DNA of 64,000 nt from Hyphomicrobiales bacterium. GTDB taxonomy: Bacteria > Pseudomonadota > Alphaproteobacteria > Rhizobiales > Rhizobiaceae. The translations under genes and the position numbers were made by a program. The DNA lies in contig UCEU01000041.1 of NCBI GenBank assembly GCA_900471485.1, forward strand, positions 1 through 64,000. Direction: 5' to 3'. A model generated the notes under the pieces. The model was not told the DNA's origin, made no database searches, and saw only the letters and a program-made list of their open reading frames with translations. Shown piece after piece: positions 45,029 through 54,270 of the stretch. Each line of letters begins with the position of its first letter. The first letter of the stretch is position 1.

Positions 45029-45793
45029 CTATGCGGAATAACGCGGAAGAGATGCAAGCAGGCGATGCAGAGTGTCGATCGTCGAGAAATCGGCGATGCC
45101 ATCGACGCGGGCCTGCCGGAAATGGCGCTGGAAGGCTTCGACGTCACCAGCCGTCTTGTCGCAGAATTCGCTCGTGATTTCAGTCGTATAACCATAGAGC
45201 GACAGCATAGACTGCAGGGCTTCCACGGGTTGCCCGCGATCTCCGCGCTGGAAGAAGCGCCCACCGGCGATCGGCGCCGGCTCCACCCAGTGCCCGATAC
45301 CCGCGCGATGGAGCACATCCCAGGGGAACTTTTCACCCGGATCGACCTTGCGAACAGGCGCGACATCCGAGTGCCCAAGCACTCTCTCGGGCGGGATCGC
45401 CCAACGATGGCCGCAATCGCGGCACAATTCCACAACCGCCGCTATCTGCTCTGCCGGATAGTCCGGCAAGCCGCCCGGATGACCGGCATTGGCGATCTCG
45501 ATTCCGATGGAAAGCGAGTTGATATCCCCCTCGCCCTGCCAGCTGCTCTTGCCCGCATGCCACGCCCGCCGCGCCTCCGGAACGAGCTGCACGACGTCAC
45601 CATTCTCATGAACGAAGTAGTGGCTGGAGACCTGGCTCTCCTCGCGACAGAGCCAGTCGAGCGCGCCTTCGGCCGTCGGCATGCCGGTATAATGGAGAAT
45701 GATCATATCCGGCTTGCGCCCATCCGCGCGCTCGCCATGGTTCGGCGAGGCCTGCACGCTCGCCCGTTTGTAGTCAGCCTCGAACGAGGTCAT
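45029..45793 (-). CDS. N-acetylmuramoyl-L-alanine amidase (AmiD-like)
   Basis: A 254-residue zinc amidase that cuts the bond between MurNAc and the stem peptide. Amidase_2 domain at about 25-170: Zn ligands in IILHYTGM, a second His and acidic residue later in LGHSDVAPVRKVDPGEKFPWD. A C-terminal PG_binding_1 domain (about 185-250, with LQSMLSLYGYTTEI) follows. No signal peptide is obvious, so it may act in the cytoplasm on recycled fragments or be exported by another route. It overlaps the DjlA-like gene by four bases. Confidence 0.88.
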   Translation of the reverse strand: MTSFEADYKRASVQASPNHGERADGRKPDMIILHYTGMPTAEGALDWLCREESQVSSHYFVHENGDVVQLVPEARRAWHAGKSSWQGEGDINSLSIGIEIANAGHPGGLPDYPAEQIAAVVELCRDCGHRWAIPPERVLGHSDVAPVRKVDPGEKFPWDVLHRAGIGHWVEPAPIAGGRFFQRGDRGQPVEALQSMLSLYGYTTEITSEFCDKTAGDVEAFQRHFRQARVDGIADFSTIDTLHRLLASLPRYSA

Positions 45794-46497
45794 GCGGCAC
45801 GGCGTTCCTTCTCGATCGCTTCATAGGCGGCGTTCAGCGCGGCCATACGCTCGTTTGCGATCGCATGAAACTCGGCAGGCACGCCACGCGAGATCAGCCG
45901 GTCCGGATGATGCTCGGTGACGAGGCCGTGATAGCGGCGGCGAATGGTCGTGAAATCGTCCGACGGCGATACGCCGAGCACCTTGTAGGGATCGCGGCCC
46001 ATCGAGACGTGGCGCGCAGCGATCCGGTCGAACCGCTCGTCGCTCATCTGGAAGATCTCGCCGATGCGCCGCAGGAACGACATCTCGTTCTCGTGGATCA
46101 GGCCATCGGCCTTGGCGATGTGAAACAGTCCGTCGAGAACCTCTTCCAGCACCGGGCAGTTAGCGGCGCAGGTCGTGCACAGCGACGACAGCCGCTCGGC
46201 ATAGGCCTCGTAGCCGGCCACGTCCTGGCGGGCGAGATTATAGAGACGGGCGACGTTGGCGGCCTGCTCCGGCGGAAACTCGAAGATTTCGCGGAACGCC
46301 TGCACTTCCTTCTCGCTGACGATGCCATCAGCCTTCGCCATCTTGGCCGACAAGGCGATGATCGCGACCGAGAATGCGACCTTGCGCCGGGTCTCGGGAT
46401 CTCCCTCGAAAACCGTGCGAATGGCCTCCACCACCGCCGACAGGGCATTGCCCGCCGTGGTGCCGATGGCATTCAACAGTTTTTCCCAGAAAGACAT
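45790..46497 (-). CDS. DjlA-like protein: TerB-type domain plus J domain
   Basis: A 235-residue co-chaperone-like protein. An all-helical TerB-like domain spans about 40-155 (AIIALSAKMAKADGIVSEKEV and GLFHIAKADGLIHENEMSF repeats of acidic metal-binding type). The C-terminal J domain (about 167-235) has the HPD motif in TEHHPDRL needed to stimulate DnaK. Unlike E. coli DjlA no clear membrane anchor is seen. It is translationally coupled to the amidase gene, hinting at a role in envelope maintenance. Confidence 0.85.
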   Translation of the reverse strand: MSFWEKLLNAIGTTAGNALSAVVEAIRTVFEGDPETRRKVAFSVAIIALSAKMAKADGIVSEKEVQAFREIFEFPPEQAANVARLYNLARQDVAGYEAYAERLSSLCTTCAANCPVLEEVLDGLFHIAKADGLIHENEMSFLRRIGEIFQMSDERFDRIAARHVSMGRDPYKVLGVSPSDDFTTIRRRYHGLVTEHHPDRLISRGVPAEFHAIANERMAALNAAYEAIEKERRAA

Positions 46498-46858
46498 ACG
46501 GATTCCCTAGCTCCAAAGAGGAAACACCTTGAACAAATAATGGTTGCTTTTGCAAGGCGACGTTTCCCCGCAGGGCTGAAAACACCTTTCACGATTCTGT
46601 AATGATTGCGCCGCTGATCCGCTTCGTCGAACAGTCGACGACTCTCATATAAAAGGGCGAGGCGATTTCCACAGCCGCTGTCGCGATCCCAACGCACGCT
46701 TGAAACGATTATATCAGCGCTTCCGATCCGCTTCGCCGCCTATCGTGCAAACGCGATCCGCTTTTCATCAAAACTACACTTTACAGGCCCCTTTCCCTGC
46801 CGCATCCATGCGTTACCTAAGCCGCACCGAGAAGTGCAGATATGTCCACGGAGGGATC
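46498..46858. other. divergent promoter region, djlA-like and pfp
   Basis: A 361-base gap. No gene is supported; the frame upstream of pfp is open but has no ribosome-binding site. AT-rich patches CATATAAAAG (near 46647) and ATTATATC (near 46708) could be -10 elements for pfp on the plus strand. A short palindrome GTCGAC occurs near 46634. Confidence 0.35.
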
Positions 46859-48070
46859 ATGGCCAAACAGAAAGTCGCAATGCTCACCGCCGGAGGCCTG
46901 GCACCCTGTCTCTCTTCCGCGGTCGGCGGCCTGATAGAGCGCTACAGCGACGTAGCCCCCGAGATCGAGCTCATCGCGTACCGCTCCGGCTATCAGGGCG
47001 TACTGCTCGGCGACAGCGTCAAGATCACCCCGGAGATGCGCGAGAAGGCGCCGCTGCTCCATCGCTTCGGCGGCTCGCCGATCGGCAACAGCCGCGTCAA
47101 GCTGACCAACGCCGCCGATTGCGTGAAGCGCGGCCTGGTGAAGGAAGGCGAGAACCCGCTGCGCGTGGCCGCCGAACGCCTCGCCAATGACGGCGTCACC
47201 ATTCTCCACACCATCGGCGGCGACGACACCAACACGACAGCGGCCGATCTCGCGGCTTACCTCTCGGCCAACGGTTATAACCTGACAGTTGTCGGCCTGC
47301 CGAAGACGGTCGACAACGACGTCGTGCCGATCCGCCAGTCGCTCGGCGCCTGGACGGCCGCCGAAGTCGGCGCGCATTTCTTCGACAATGTCAGCAACGA
47401 ACAGACCGCCGCCCCCCGCACCCTGATCATCCACGAAGTGATGGGCCGCCATTGCGGCTGGCTGACCGCGGCAACCGCGCGCGCTTATCTCAAGCGCACG
47501 GCGGGCTACGACTACGTCCCGGGTCTGATGACCAATGCTCAGATGAAGAGCATCGACGCCGTCTACCTGCCCGAGCTCGCCTTCGATCTCGACCAGGAAG
47601 CGGCGCGCCTGAAGGAAGTGATGGACCGCACCGGCCACGCCACGGTCTTCGTCTCGGAAGGCGCCTGCCTCGATGCCATCGTCGCAGAACGCGAAGCCGC
47701 CGGCGAGACCGTCAAGCGCGATGCCTTCGGCCACGTCAAGATCGACACGATCAATGTCGGCGGCTGGTTCCAGAAGCAGTTTGCGAGCCTCGTCGGCGCC
47801 GAACGCTCGCTCGTCCAGAAATCGGGATACTTCGCCCGCTCGGCCGCCGCCAACAGCGACGACCTGCGTCTGATCCAGAGCATGACCAACCTTGCGGTCG
47901 AAAGCGCGCTGAACGGAACCTCCGGCGTGACCGGCCACGACGAGGGCCAGAACGGCAAGCTGCGCACCATCGAATTCCCGCGGATCAAGGGCGGCAAGGC
48001 CTTCGACATCTCGACGGCGTGGTTCGGCGAAGTGATGAACACGATCGGACAGAAATACAAATCGGCGTAA
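46859..48070 (+). CDS. pfp: pyrophosphate-dependent 6-phosphofructokinase
   Basis: Cytoplasmic enzyme phosphorylating fructose 6-phosphate with PPi, reversible. The 403-residue chain carries the donor motif GGDDT (120-124), in which the second Asp marks PPi rather than ATP use, the PKTVDND motif with the PPi-type Lys (148-154), and MGRHCGW for the sugar phosphate. GGAGGG lies directly before the ATG at 46859; the frame is open from 46700. Single gene. Confidence 0.92.
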   Translation: MAKQKVAMLTAGGLAPCLSSAVGGLIERYSDVAPEIELIAYRSGYQGVLLGDSVKITPEMREKAPLLHRFGGSPIGNSRVKLTNAADCVKRGLVKEGENPLRVAAERLANDGVTILHTIGGDDTNTTAADLAAYLSANGYNLTVVGLPKTVDNDVVPIRQSLGAWTAAEVGAHFFDNVSNEQTAAPRTLIIHEVMGRHCGWLTAATARAYLKRTAGYDYVPGLMTNAQMKSIDAVYLPELAFDLDQEAARLKEVMDRTGHATVFVSEGACLDAIVAEREAAGETVKRDAFGHVKIDTINVGGWFQKQFASLVGAERSLVQKSGYFARSAAANSDDLRLIQSMTNLAVESALNGTSGVTGHDEGQNGKLRTIEFPRIKGGKAFDISTAWFGEVMNTIGQKYKSA

Positions 48071-48127
48071 TTGACTGGACGCTTATATGGTGTCTTTGCT
48101 AATTTTTAAGAATTAGGAGGAGATTCC

Positions 48128-48763
48128 ATGTCGCTCGAAGCCTGGCTCGCTTTCGCCGCCGCATCCGCCATCATGCTGGCGATCCCGGGGCCGACGATTC
48201 TCCTCGTCGTCTCCTATGCGCTCGGCCATGGCCGGAAGACGGCGTTTGCGACCGTGAGCGGCGTGGCGCTCGGCGATTTCACGGCGATGACGGCGTCCCT
48301 CTTCGGACTGGGTGCCATCCTCGCCGCCTCCGCCGCGCTCTTCACCGTATTGAAGTGGATCGGCGGCGCCTACCTGATCTGGCTCGGCATCAAGCTCTGG
48401 CGCGCGCCCATCATCTCCGAGCGGGTGGCCGACAACGACAACCTGCCGGAAGAGAAATCGCTGAAGATCTTCCTGCACGCCTATGTGGTGACGGCGCTCA
48501 ATCCCAAGAGCATCGTCTTCTTCATCGCCTTCGTTCCCCAGTTCCTCAATCCCGCCCTTCCCTTCATGGGCCAGATGCTGATCATGGAAGCGACTTTCCT
48601 TGTTCTCGCGACCATCAACGCCTCGGTCTACGCCCTTGCCGCGCACGCCGCGCGTGGCCTGATCCGCAAGGCGAGCGTCCAGCGCGCCGTCAACCGCACG
48701 GGCGGCACGCTGCTGATCGCGGCCGGCGCCGTGACGGCCGGTTACCGGCGCATCGCCGCGTAA
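48128..48763 (+). CDS. LysE/RhtB family exporter
   Basis: A 211-residue inner-membrane exporter with about six segments. Family marks: FAAASAIMLAIPGPTILLVV at the start, KWIGGAYLIWLGIKLW (about 75-90) and the ALNPKSIVFFIAFVPQF motif near 120-136. Usual substrates are amino acids or homoserine lactone. An excellent ribosome-binding site TAGGAGG precedes the ATG. It lies 57 bases after pfp. Confidence 0.88.
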   Translation: MSLEAWLAFAAASAIMLAIPGPTILLVVSYALGHGRKTAFATVSGVALGDFTAMTASLFGLGAILAASAALFTVLKWIGGAYLIWLGIKLWRAPIISERVADNDNLPEEKSLKIFLHAYVVTALNPKSIVFFIAFVPQFLNPALPFMGQMLIMEATFLVLATINASVYALAAHAARGLIRKASVQRAVNRTGGTLLIAAGAVTAGYRRIAA

Positions 48764-48876
48764 ATATTTTCGGCGGGTTGCCCGTCTGCAACGAATACGT
48801 TAATGGGGAAATCAAGACGTAAGGTCTTGGTAACTTTTGAATGCTGCCGGGCGGCGCATTTCACGAAAGTGAGAGA

Positions 48877-49812
48877 ATGGTAGCGATCGGTTTTTCCGGG
48901 CTGAAACGCAGTCTCATCGTGTCCACGATGCTGTGCGGCGTAGTGGCCGGATGCTCTAGCGTCGAATACACATCCCAGGCGGAACTGATGGCCGAACAGA
49001 CCATTCTTCCGACCCCGAAGCCGGGCGAAGACGCAACGTTCGCGGCCATTCCGGCGGCCGAAGGCGTTCAGCCGACGGCAATGTTCGCCCAGGCGACCGA
49101 CGCCAATCCTTCGCTTGCCGCAGCCGCGATGCCCTCCACCGATGCCGCGCAGCAGACCGCACAGGTGCAGCCCACCGCGACGGGCTACAGCACCGAAATC
49201 CCGCTGACGCCCGAGATGACCGCGATCCAGTCGGTCGTGCCGACGCCGCGCCCGGGCACGCCTGCCAACGCCACGCAGCTCGCCTTTGCCGCGACCATGC
49301 CGCAGAACGGCGCCGTGGCAGCACTGTCGGCGATCGATACGACGCCGCGCTCGATGAGCGATTACGGCTTCGACACCTCAGGCCCGATCGATCCGCCAAC
49401 CGCACCGCCGATGTTCAGCGACGACGACACCGACGATGGCGCGCCGACGGTCGAAAAGAGCGCGATCACCAAGATCATCGACAAGTATTCGGCGATGTAC
49501 AAGGTTCCGGCCTCGCTGCTGCACCGCGTCGTGCACCGCGAGAGCCGCTATAACCCCAAGGCCTACAACAAGCGCGGCTACTTCGGTCTCATGCAGATCA
49601 AGTACAACACCGCAAAGTCTATGGGCTACGAGGGCGAGCCCGCCGGTCTCTTCGACGCCGAAACCAACATCAAATACGCCGCGAAATATCTGCGCGGCGC
49701 CTGGGTCGTCTCCGACAACAAGGAAGACGACGCCGTTCGCCTCTATGCGCGCGGCTACTACTACGATGCCAAGCGCAAGGGCTTGGACGACATCGCCCAG
49801 GGCAATTACTGA
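48877..49812 (+). CDS. lipoprotein lytic transglycosylase (SLT domain)
   Basis: A 311-residue predicted lipoprotein: signal peptide with the lipobox VVAGC (Cys near 26), a long Pro/Ala/Thr-rich, probably disordered spacer (about 30-180), then an SLT domain (about 195-305) with the catalytic Glu in VHRESRYNP, the block YFGLMQIKYNTAKSMGYEG and a final Tyr-rich segment. I chose the ATG 48877; the frame opens at 48841. The end overlaps the convergent hydrolase gene by seven bases. Confidence 0.85.
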   Translation: MVAIGFSGLKRSLIVSTMLCGVVAGCSSVEYTSQAELMAEQTILPTPKPGEDATFAAIPAAEGVQPTAMFAQATDANPSLAAAAMPSTDAAQQTAQVQPTATGYSTEIPLTPEMTAIQSVVPTPRPGTPANATQLAFAATMPQNGAVAALSAIDTTPRSMSDYGFDTSGPIDPPTAPPMFSDDDTDDGAPTVEKSAITKIIDKYSAMYKVPASLLHRVVHRESRYNPKAYNKRGYFGLMQIKYNTAKSMGYEGEPAGLFDAETNIKYAAKYLRGAWVVSDNKEDDAVRLYARGYYYDAKRKGLDDIAQGNY

Positions 49813-51188
49813 GACTTGGCCGGTAAAGCCGCGAGGATCGCCTTCACCAGCTCCTGAGGCCGGTAGCCCAGCCGGCTGGGCGTCAGCCCCAGCCTGACGA
49901 CGACGAGCCCGGCGGACGGCACGATCGCCACGCTCTGGCCGTCATGCCCCTCCATCCAGAACGTATCGGCGGGAAGTCCCGCCTTCTCGCTCGAATCGCC
50001 TCCCGGCGCCGCCAGCCACGCCTGCCCCTTCGTGTATTTGCCGCCGGACGCCTCCGTGGGCGCCCTGACCGCCGCCATGAAACTCTCCGGCAGCAGCCTG
50101 TCTCCATTCCACACACCATCCTGCAGCAGGAACAGCCCGAACCGCGCCCAGTCGCGCCCGGTGGCGTAGAGATAGGAACTGCCCGCGAAGGTTCCGCGCG
50201 CATCGACCTCGAAGACGGCGCTTTCCATGCCGAGCGGCTGAAACAGCGCCTTTGCAGGATAGGCCAGCGCGGTGGCGGCATCTCCCGCACGGTCCATCCA
50301 TATGCGGGAGATCAGCACCGAGGAGCCGCTCGAATAGTCGAAGACCGTTCCCGGCCTTTGCGCAAGCGGACGCGAGGCCGGCAAGGCAGTCATGTCGGGA
50401 TCGAGATAAAGCATCCGGGTCACATCGGCCACCGCGCCGTAATCCTCGTTGAAGGCCAGCCCGCTCTCCATGCCCATCAGGTCGCTCAGCTTGATTCGCG
50501 CATAGTCGCTGTTGCCCCAGCGCGGCAGCAGGTGATCGTCGCTGAGGCTGATCCGCCCCTCCTGCATCAGCCGCCCGACAAGGGCCGCATTGACGGTCTT
50601 GGTCATCGACCAGCCGATCAGCGGCGCCGTGGCATCGAAGCCCTCGCCGTAGCGCTCGGCGATGATTCGCCCGTCATGAACGACCACGACTGCCCGCATC
50701 TCGCCACCGGTCAACGCGGGATCATCGAGGATTTCAGTGACCTTCTCATCGCTGGCATCCACCCGCTCGCCATCCGGCCATGGCGCGTCCCGCTTCGCAA
50801 CGGCCACATCGGGGACATCGGGAACAAAGCGCTCGGCCTGCTCGAAATCGCCACCAGGAACGGCGGTGCAGCCGAAGGCGCCGCGATACATCGCATAGCC
50901 CGGCGCGAACAGGCCGAGGATGCGCGCGGTGACCCGCTTCCGCTCCCGGTCCACGCTGACACGGATCAGCCGCAGCAGTGGATTTCCCGGCGCTTGCACA
51001 TCGTTTTCAAGGACTTCCGCCTCATCGCGACCGGCGATGAAGACATTCGAGCAGACGATCTTGGCGGCATAGCCGTCACCGATCCGCAGCAATTCGGGCG
51101 GGCTCTGATAGAGCCACGCTCCGCCGCCGATGATGCAGACAAGCAGCAACAGCGCGAGCACTCTCAGGACACGCAACAACCCCAGCAT
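49806..51188 (-). CDS. membrane-anchored serine hydrolase (class C beta-lactamase fold)
   Basis: A 460-residue protein with an N-terminal membrane anchor (LRVLRVLALLLLVCIIGGG) and a periplasmic beta-lactamase/esterase domain. The catalytic S-x-x-K is in GWSMTKTVNAALV (about 223), and a late motif GHDGQSVAIVPS replaces the KTG triad. Such proteins may act on peptidoglycan peptides, D-amino esters or lipids. GGAGG precedes the ATG 51188 well; the frame opens further upstream at 51266. Confidence 0.82.
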   Translation of the reverse strand: MLGLLRVLRVLALLLLVCIIGGGAWLYQSPPELLRIGDGYAAKIVCSNVFIAGRDEAEVLENDVQAPGNPLLRLIRVSVDRERKRVTARILGLFAPGYAMYRGAFGCTAVPGGDFEQAERFVPDVPDVAVAKRDAPWPDGERVDASDEKVTEILDDPALTGGEMRAVVVVHDGRIIAERYGEGFDATAPLIGWSMTKTVNAALVGRLMQEGRISLSDDHLLPRWGNSDYARIKLSDLMGMESGLAFNEDYGAVADVTRMLYLDPDMTALPASRPLAQRPGTVFDYSSGSSVLISRIWMDRAGDAATALAYPAKALFQPLGMESAVFEVDARGTFAGSSYLYATGRDWARFGLFLLQDGVWNGDRLLPESFMAAVRAPTEASGGKYTKGQAWLAAPGGDSSEKAGLPADTFWMEGHDGQSVAIVPSAGLVVVRLGLTPSRLGYRPQELVKAILAALPAKSQ

Positions 51189-51285
51189 CGTCGACCTCCC
51201 TCCTACAGAGAAGCAAAAAACGGCGGGCCGCGATAGCCCCGAAACGCCAACCGTCCGCTGTCTCACGAAAGGCTACCCACAGGCT

Positions 51286-51303
51286 GCGTCATCAAACTGT
51301 AGC
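51286..51303 (+). promoter_or_regulatory. possible PhoB box before btaA
   Basis: GCGTCAT at 51286-51292, a 4-base spacer CAAA, then CTGTAGC at 51297-51303. This has the 7+4+7 layout of the PHO box (CTGTCAT-N4-CTGTCAT) with about 9 of 14 matches. It lies 48 bases before the btaA start. Known PhoB control of betaine lipid genes in Sinorhizobium makes the guess reasonable, but the match is imperfect. Confidence 0.35.
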
Positions 51304-51350
51304 GCCCGCGCGCTAAACGCCCTGAAACCGAAAAAGGGTGAAAGACAGAC

Positions 51351-52595
51351 ATGACGGAATTTGCACCGGATGCCGGCTTCCGCAAGAACCGGAAACTCAA
51401 GGCAGCTCTTCTCCGCCACAAGGCATTCTCCAGGGAGGGCCTTTCGGAGCGCCTTTTCGGGCTGCTGTTTTCCGGACTTGTCTATCCACAGATCTGGGAA
51501 GATCCCGATCTCGACATGCAGGCGATGGAGCTCGAGCCGCATCACCGCATCGTCACCATCGGTTCCGGCGGCTGCAACATGCTGGCCTACCTCTCGCAGA
51601 GCCCGGCATCGATCGATGTCGTCGATCTCAACCCGCACCACATCGCGCTTAACCGCCTGAAGCTCGCGGCCTTCCGCGACCTGCCGGGCCATGCCGATCT
51701 CGTCCGTTTCCTGGCGACCCCGCGCGAAACGTCCAACAGCCGCGCTTTCGACCAGTTCCTGTCAAACGGCCTCGACGCCGCGACCCGCACCTACTGGAAC
51801 GGCCGTCGCTTCGGCCGCCGCCGCATCACCGTGTTCGATCGCAACATCTACCAGACCGGCCTGCTCGGACGCTTCATCGGCGCCGCCCACCTGCTTGGCC
51901 GCCTGCATGGCGTCGATCTGACCGAGATGACCAAGACCCGCTCGCTGCGCGAACAGCGCCAGTTCTTCGACGAGCGTATCGCGCCCCTCTTCGAAAAGCC
52001 GCTGGTCCGCTGGATCACCAGCCGCAAGAGCTCGCTTTTCGGCCTCGGCATCCCGCCGCAGCAATATGACGAACTGGCGAGCCTCGCCGCCGACCATTCG
52101 ATCGCCCCGGTCCTGCGCCATCGCCTGGAAAAGCTCGCCTGCCATTTCCCGATGCGGGAAAACTATTTCGCCTGGCAGGCCTTCGGCCGCCGCTACGCCC
52201 CTGAGGGCGAAGGCCCGCTGCCCACCTATCTGAAGCCCGAGCATTACGAAGCGATCCGCGGCAATGTCGATCGCGTCAGCGTCCACCACGCAAGCTTCAC
52301 CGAGCTGCTCGCTCGCGAGCCGGCCGCCTCGCGCGACCGCTACGTGCTTCTCGACGCACAGGACTGGATGACCGACGAGCAGCTGAACGACCTCTGGGCC
52401 GAGATCAGCCGCACCGCGCGCCCCGGCGCCCGCGTCATCTTCCGCACGGCAGCCGAAAAGAGCATCATCGAGGGCCGCCTCTCGCCCGCGATCCGCGACC
52501 AGTGGACCTACATGGAAGACCGCTCGCGCGAACTCACAGTGCTCGACCGCTCGGCCATCTACGGCGCCTTCCACATCTACGGGAAGAACGCGTGA
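51351..52595 (+). CDS. btaA: SAM:diacylglycerol 3-amino-3-carboxypropyltransferase
   Basis: First enzyme of diacylglyceryl-trimethylhomoserine (DGTS) betaine lipid synthesis, at the inner membrane. The 414-residue protein shows the DUF3419 marks: LVYPQIWEDPDLDMQAMEL, a SAM-binding IGSGGCNMLAYLS (about 65-77), VVDLNPHHIALNRLKLAA, and QDWMTDEQLNDLW near 340. The stop overlaps the GTG start of btaB (GTGA). Typically expressed when phosphate is scarce, so that membrane phospholipids can be replaced. Confidence 0.92.
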   Translation: MTEFAPDAGFRKNRKLKAALLRHKAFSREGLSERLFGLLFSGLVYPQIWEDPDLDMQAMELEPHHRIVTIGSGGCNMLAYLSQSPASIDVVDLNPHHIALNRLKLAAFRDLPGHADLVRFLATPRETSNSRAFDQFLSNGLDAATRTYWNGRRFGRRRITVFDRNIYQTGLLGRFIGAAHLLGRLHGVDLTEMTKTRSLREQRQFFDERIAPLFEKPLVRWITSRKSSLFGLGIPPQQYDELASLAADHSIAPVLRHRLEKLACHFPMRENYFAWQAFGRRYAPEGEGPLPTYLKPEHYEAIRGNVDRVSVHHASFTELLAREPAASRDRYVLLDAQDWMTDEQLNDLWAEISRTARPGARVIFRTAAEKSIIEGRLSPAIRDQWTYMEDRSRELTVLDRSAIYGAFHIYGKNA

Positions 52596-53263
52596 GCAAG
52601 GTCGAGACGGGCGCTGCCGCCGGCACCGAGGATCATGCCGGCCTGATGGACGGCATGTACCGCTACCAGCGGCACATTTACGACCTCACCCGCAAATACT
52701 ACCTGCTCGGCCGGGATCACACGATCCGGAACCTGAACGTGCCACAGGGCGGCACGTTGCTCGAAGTCGGCTGCGGCACCGGCCGCAACCTGGCGCTCGC
52801 CCACAAGCGCTACCCGCAGGCACGGCTCTTCGGCCTCGACATCTCCCAGGAGATGCTGATCTCCGCCCGCAAGACCTTTTCAAACAGCGGGACCACGCCG
52901 GACTTCCGCGTCGCCGACGCAACCGCCTTCTCGCCGGCAGAGTTCGGCGTCGCCGGTTTCGACCGCATCCTCATTTCCTACGCGCTCTCCATGATCCCCG
53001 ATTGGCAGCGCGCGGTGGCTTCGGCAATCGCCGCCCTCAATCCCGGCGGCGAGCTCCACATCGTCGACTTCGGCCAGCAGGAGAAGCTGCCTCGCTGGTT
53101 CGCCAGATTTCTGAAGGGATGGCTCGCGCGTTTTCATGTCACGCCGCGCGCCGATCTGAGGCAGGTGCTGGAAGCCCAAGCCATTGAAAACGGCGCGAAA
53201 CTGACCTTCGAGACCATCGGCGGCGGTTACGCGTGGCGCGCGACGATTATCAGCAGGCGCTGA
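52592..53263 (+). CDS. btaB: betaine lipid N-methyltransferase
   Basis: SAM methyltransferase that trimethylates the homoserine head group to finish DGTS. The 223-residue chain has YRYQRHIYDLTRKYYLLGRD near the start, motif I LLEVGCGTGRNLALA (about 52-66) and DISQEMLISARKT. Starting at the GTG 52592 gives a four-base overlap with btaA and the family's usual size. Operon partner of btaA. Confidence 0.92.
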   Translation: MSKVETGAAAGTEDHAGLMDGMYRYQRHIYDLTRKYYLLGRDHTIRNLNVPQGGTLLEVGCGTGRNLALAHKRYPQARLFGLDISQEMLISARKTFSNSGTTPDFRVADATAFSPAEFGVAGFDRILISYALSMIPDWQRAVASAIAALNPGGELHIVDFGQQEKLPRWFARFLKGWLARFHVTPRADLRQVLEAQAIENGAKLTFETIGGGYAWRATIISRR

Positions 53264-53390
53264 TATTTCGCTTGAAACTAACCGATTTTTTACGTTGATA
53301 TGAATAAAAGAGGAGCATTCCTCTGCTGGACGCGTGTTTTTCGAAGGTCAGGCTGTGGGGCAACAAGATCATTCGTTTCACGGACTACAT

Positions 53391-54188
53391 ATGCGCCGGC
53401 TTCTGTTTTGCGTTCTGCCGTTGGTCGCCATGCTGGCTGGTTGCACCTCTTCCGGGTACGACCTCCTCGAGACCGCGTCCGTAAAACCCAAGACCCGTTT
53501 CCAGGATACCGATCCGCAGGACTTCGGAGCGAAGCACCCGGCGCAGAACGCCGTGCACGGCATCGACATCTCCAAATGGCAGGGTGATATCGACTGGCAG
53601 ACGGTGAAGAGCTCCGGCGTGGCCTTCGCCTTCATCAAGGCGACCGAGGGCAAGGACCGCGTCGATCCGCGCTTCAACGAATACTGGCAGCGCGCCCGCG
53701 CCGTCGGCATTCCGCACGCTCCCTACCACTTCTACTATTTCTGCTCGACGCCCGACGAACAGGCCGACTGGTTCATCAGCAACGTGCCGAAGGAATCGAT
53801 GCGCCTGCCGCCGGTCCTCGACGTCGAATGGAATTCCGAATCGAAGACCTGCCGTCTGCGCCCGGATCCGGCAACGGTGCGCGCCCAGCTGCAGCGCTTC
53901 ATGGACCGTCTCGAGGCCTATTACGGCAAGCGACCGATCATCTATACCTCCGTCGATTTCCACCGCGACAACCTCGTGGGCTACTTCCAGGATTATCACT
54001 TCTGGGTCCGCTCGGTCGCGAAGCATCCCGAAGTCACCTATGCCGACCGCCGCTGGGCCTTCTGGCAGTACACCTCCACAGGCGTCATTCCCGGCATCAA
54101 GGGGCCGACTGACATTAATGTGTTCGCTGGTTCGGCAAAGAACTGGAACAACTGGGTGGCCTCTGTTTCCAAGGACACGAATTCTTAG
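53391..54188 (+). CDS. GH25 muramidase lipoprotein
   Basis: A 265-residue predicted lipoprotein: signal peptide MRRLLFCVLPLVAMLAGC with the lipobox LAGC. The GH25 domain (about 55-255) begins VHGIDISKWQGDIDW, with the active-site acids Asp in GIDIS and Glu in VLDVEWN (about 146). It would cleave the glycan between MurNAc and GlcNAc in the periplasm. The ATG 53391 is chosen since it gives a complete signal; the frame is open from 53334. A small GAGGA/TCCTC repeat is at 53309-53322. Confidence 0.87.
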   Translation: MRRLLFCVLPLVAMLAGCTSSGYDLLETASVKPKTRFQDTDPQDFGAKHPAQNAVHGIDISKWQGDIDWQTVKSSGVAFAFIKATEGKDRVDPRFNEYWQRARAVGIPHAPYHFYYFCSTPDEQADWFISNVPKESMRLPPVLDVEWNSESKTCRLRPDPATVRAQLQRFMDRLEAYYGKRPIIYTSVDFHRDNLVGYFQDYHFWVRSVAKHPEVTYADRRWAFWQYTSTGVIPGIKGPTDINVFAGSAKNWNNWVASVSKDTNS

Positions 54189-54270
54189 TAACGTCTCGTA
54201 ATCGCTCTTGCTTCCGTCACATTCATCTGTGAAAGCGACGGCTTATTCATTGATCACGAGGAAGAAGATC

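Noticed and set aside
44875..45435. 186-codon minus-strand frame
   Set aside because: Overlaps the amidase gene in another frame; Ser/Arg-rich without domain.
53300..53587. 95-codon plus-strand frame before the GH25 gene
   Set aside because: It overlaps the GH25 signal peptide and domain in another frame and is Arg-rich noise.
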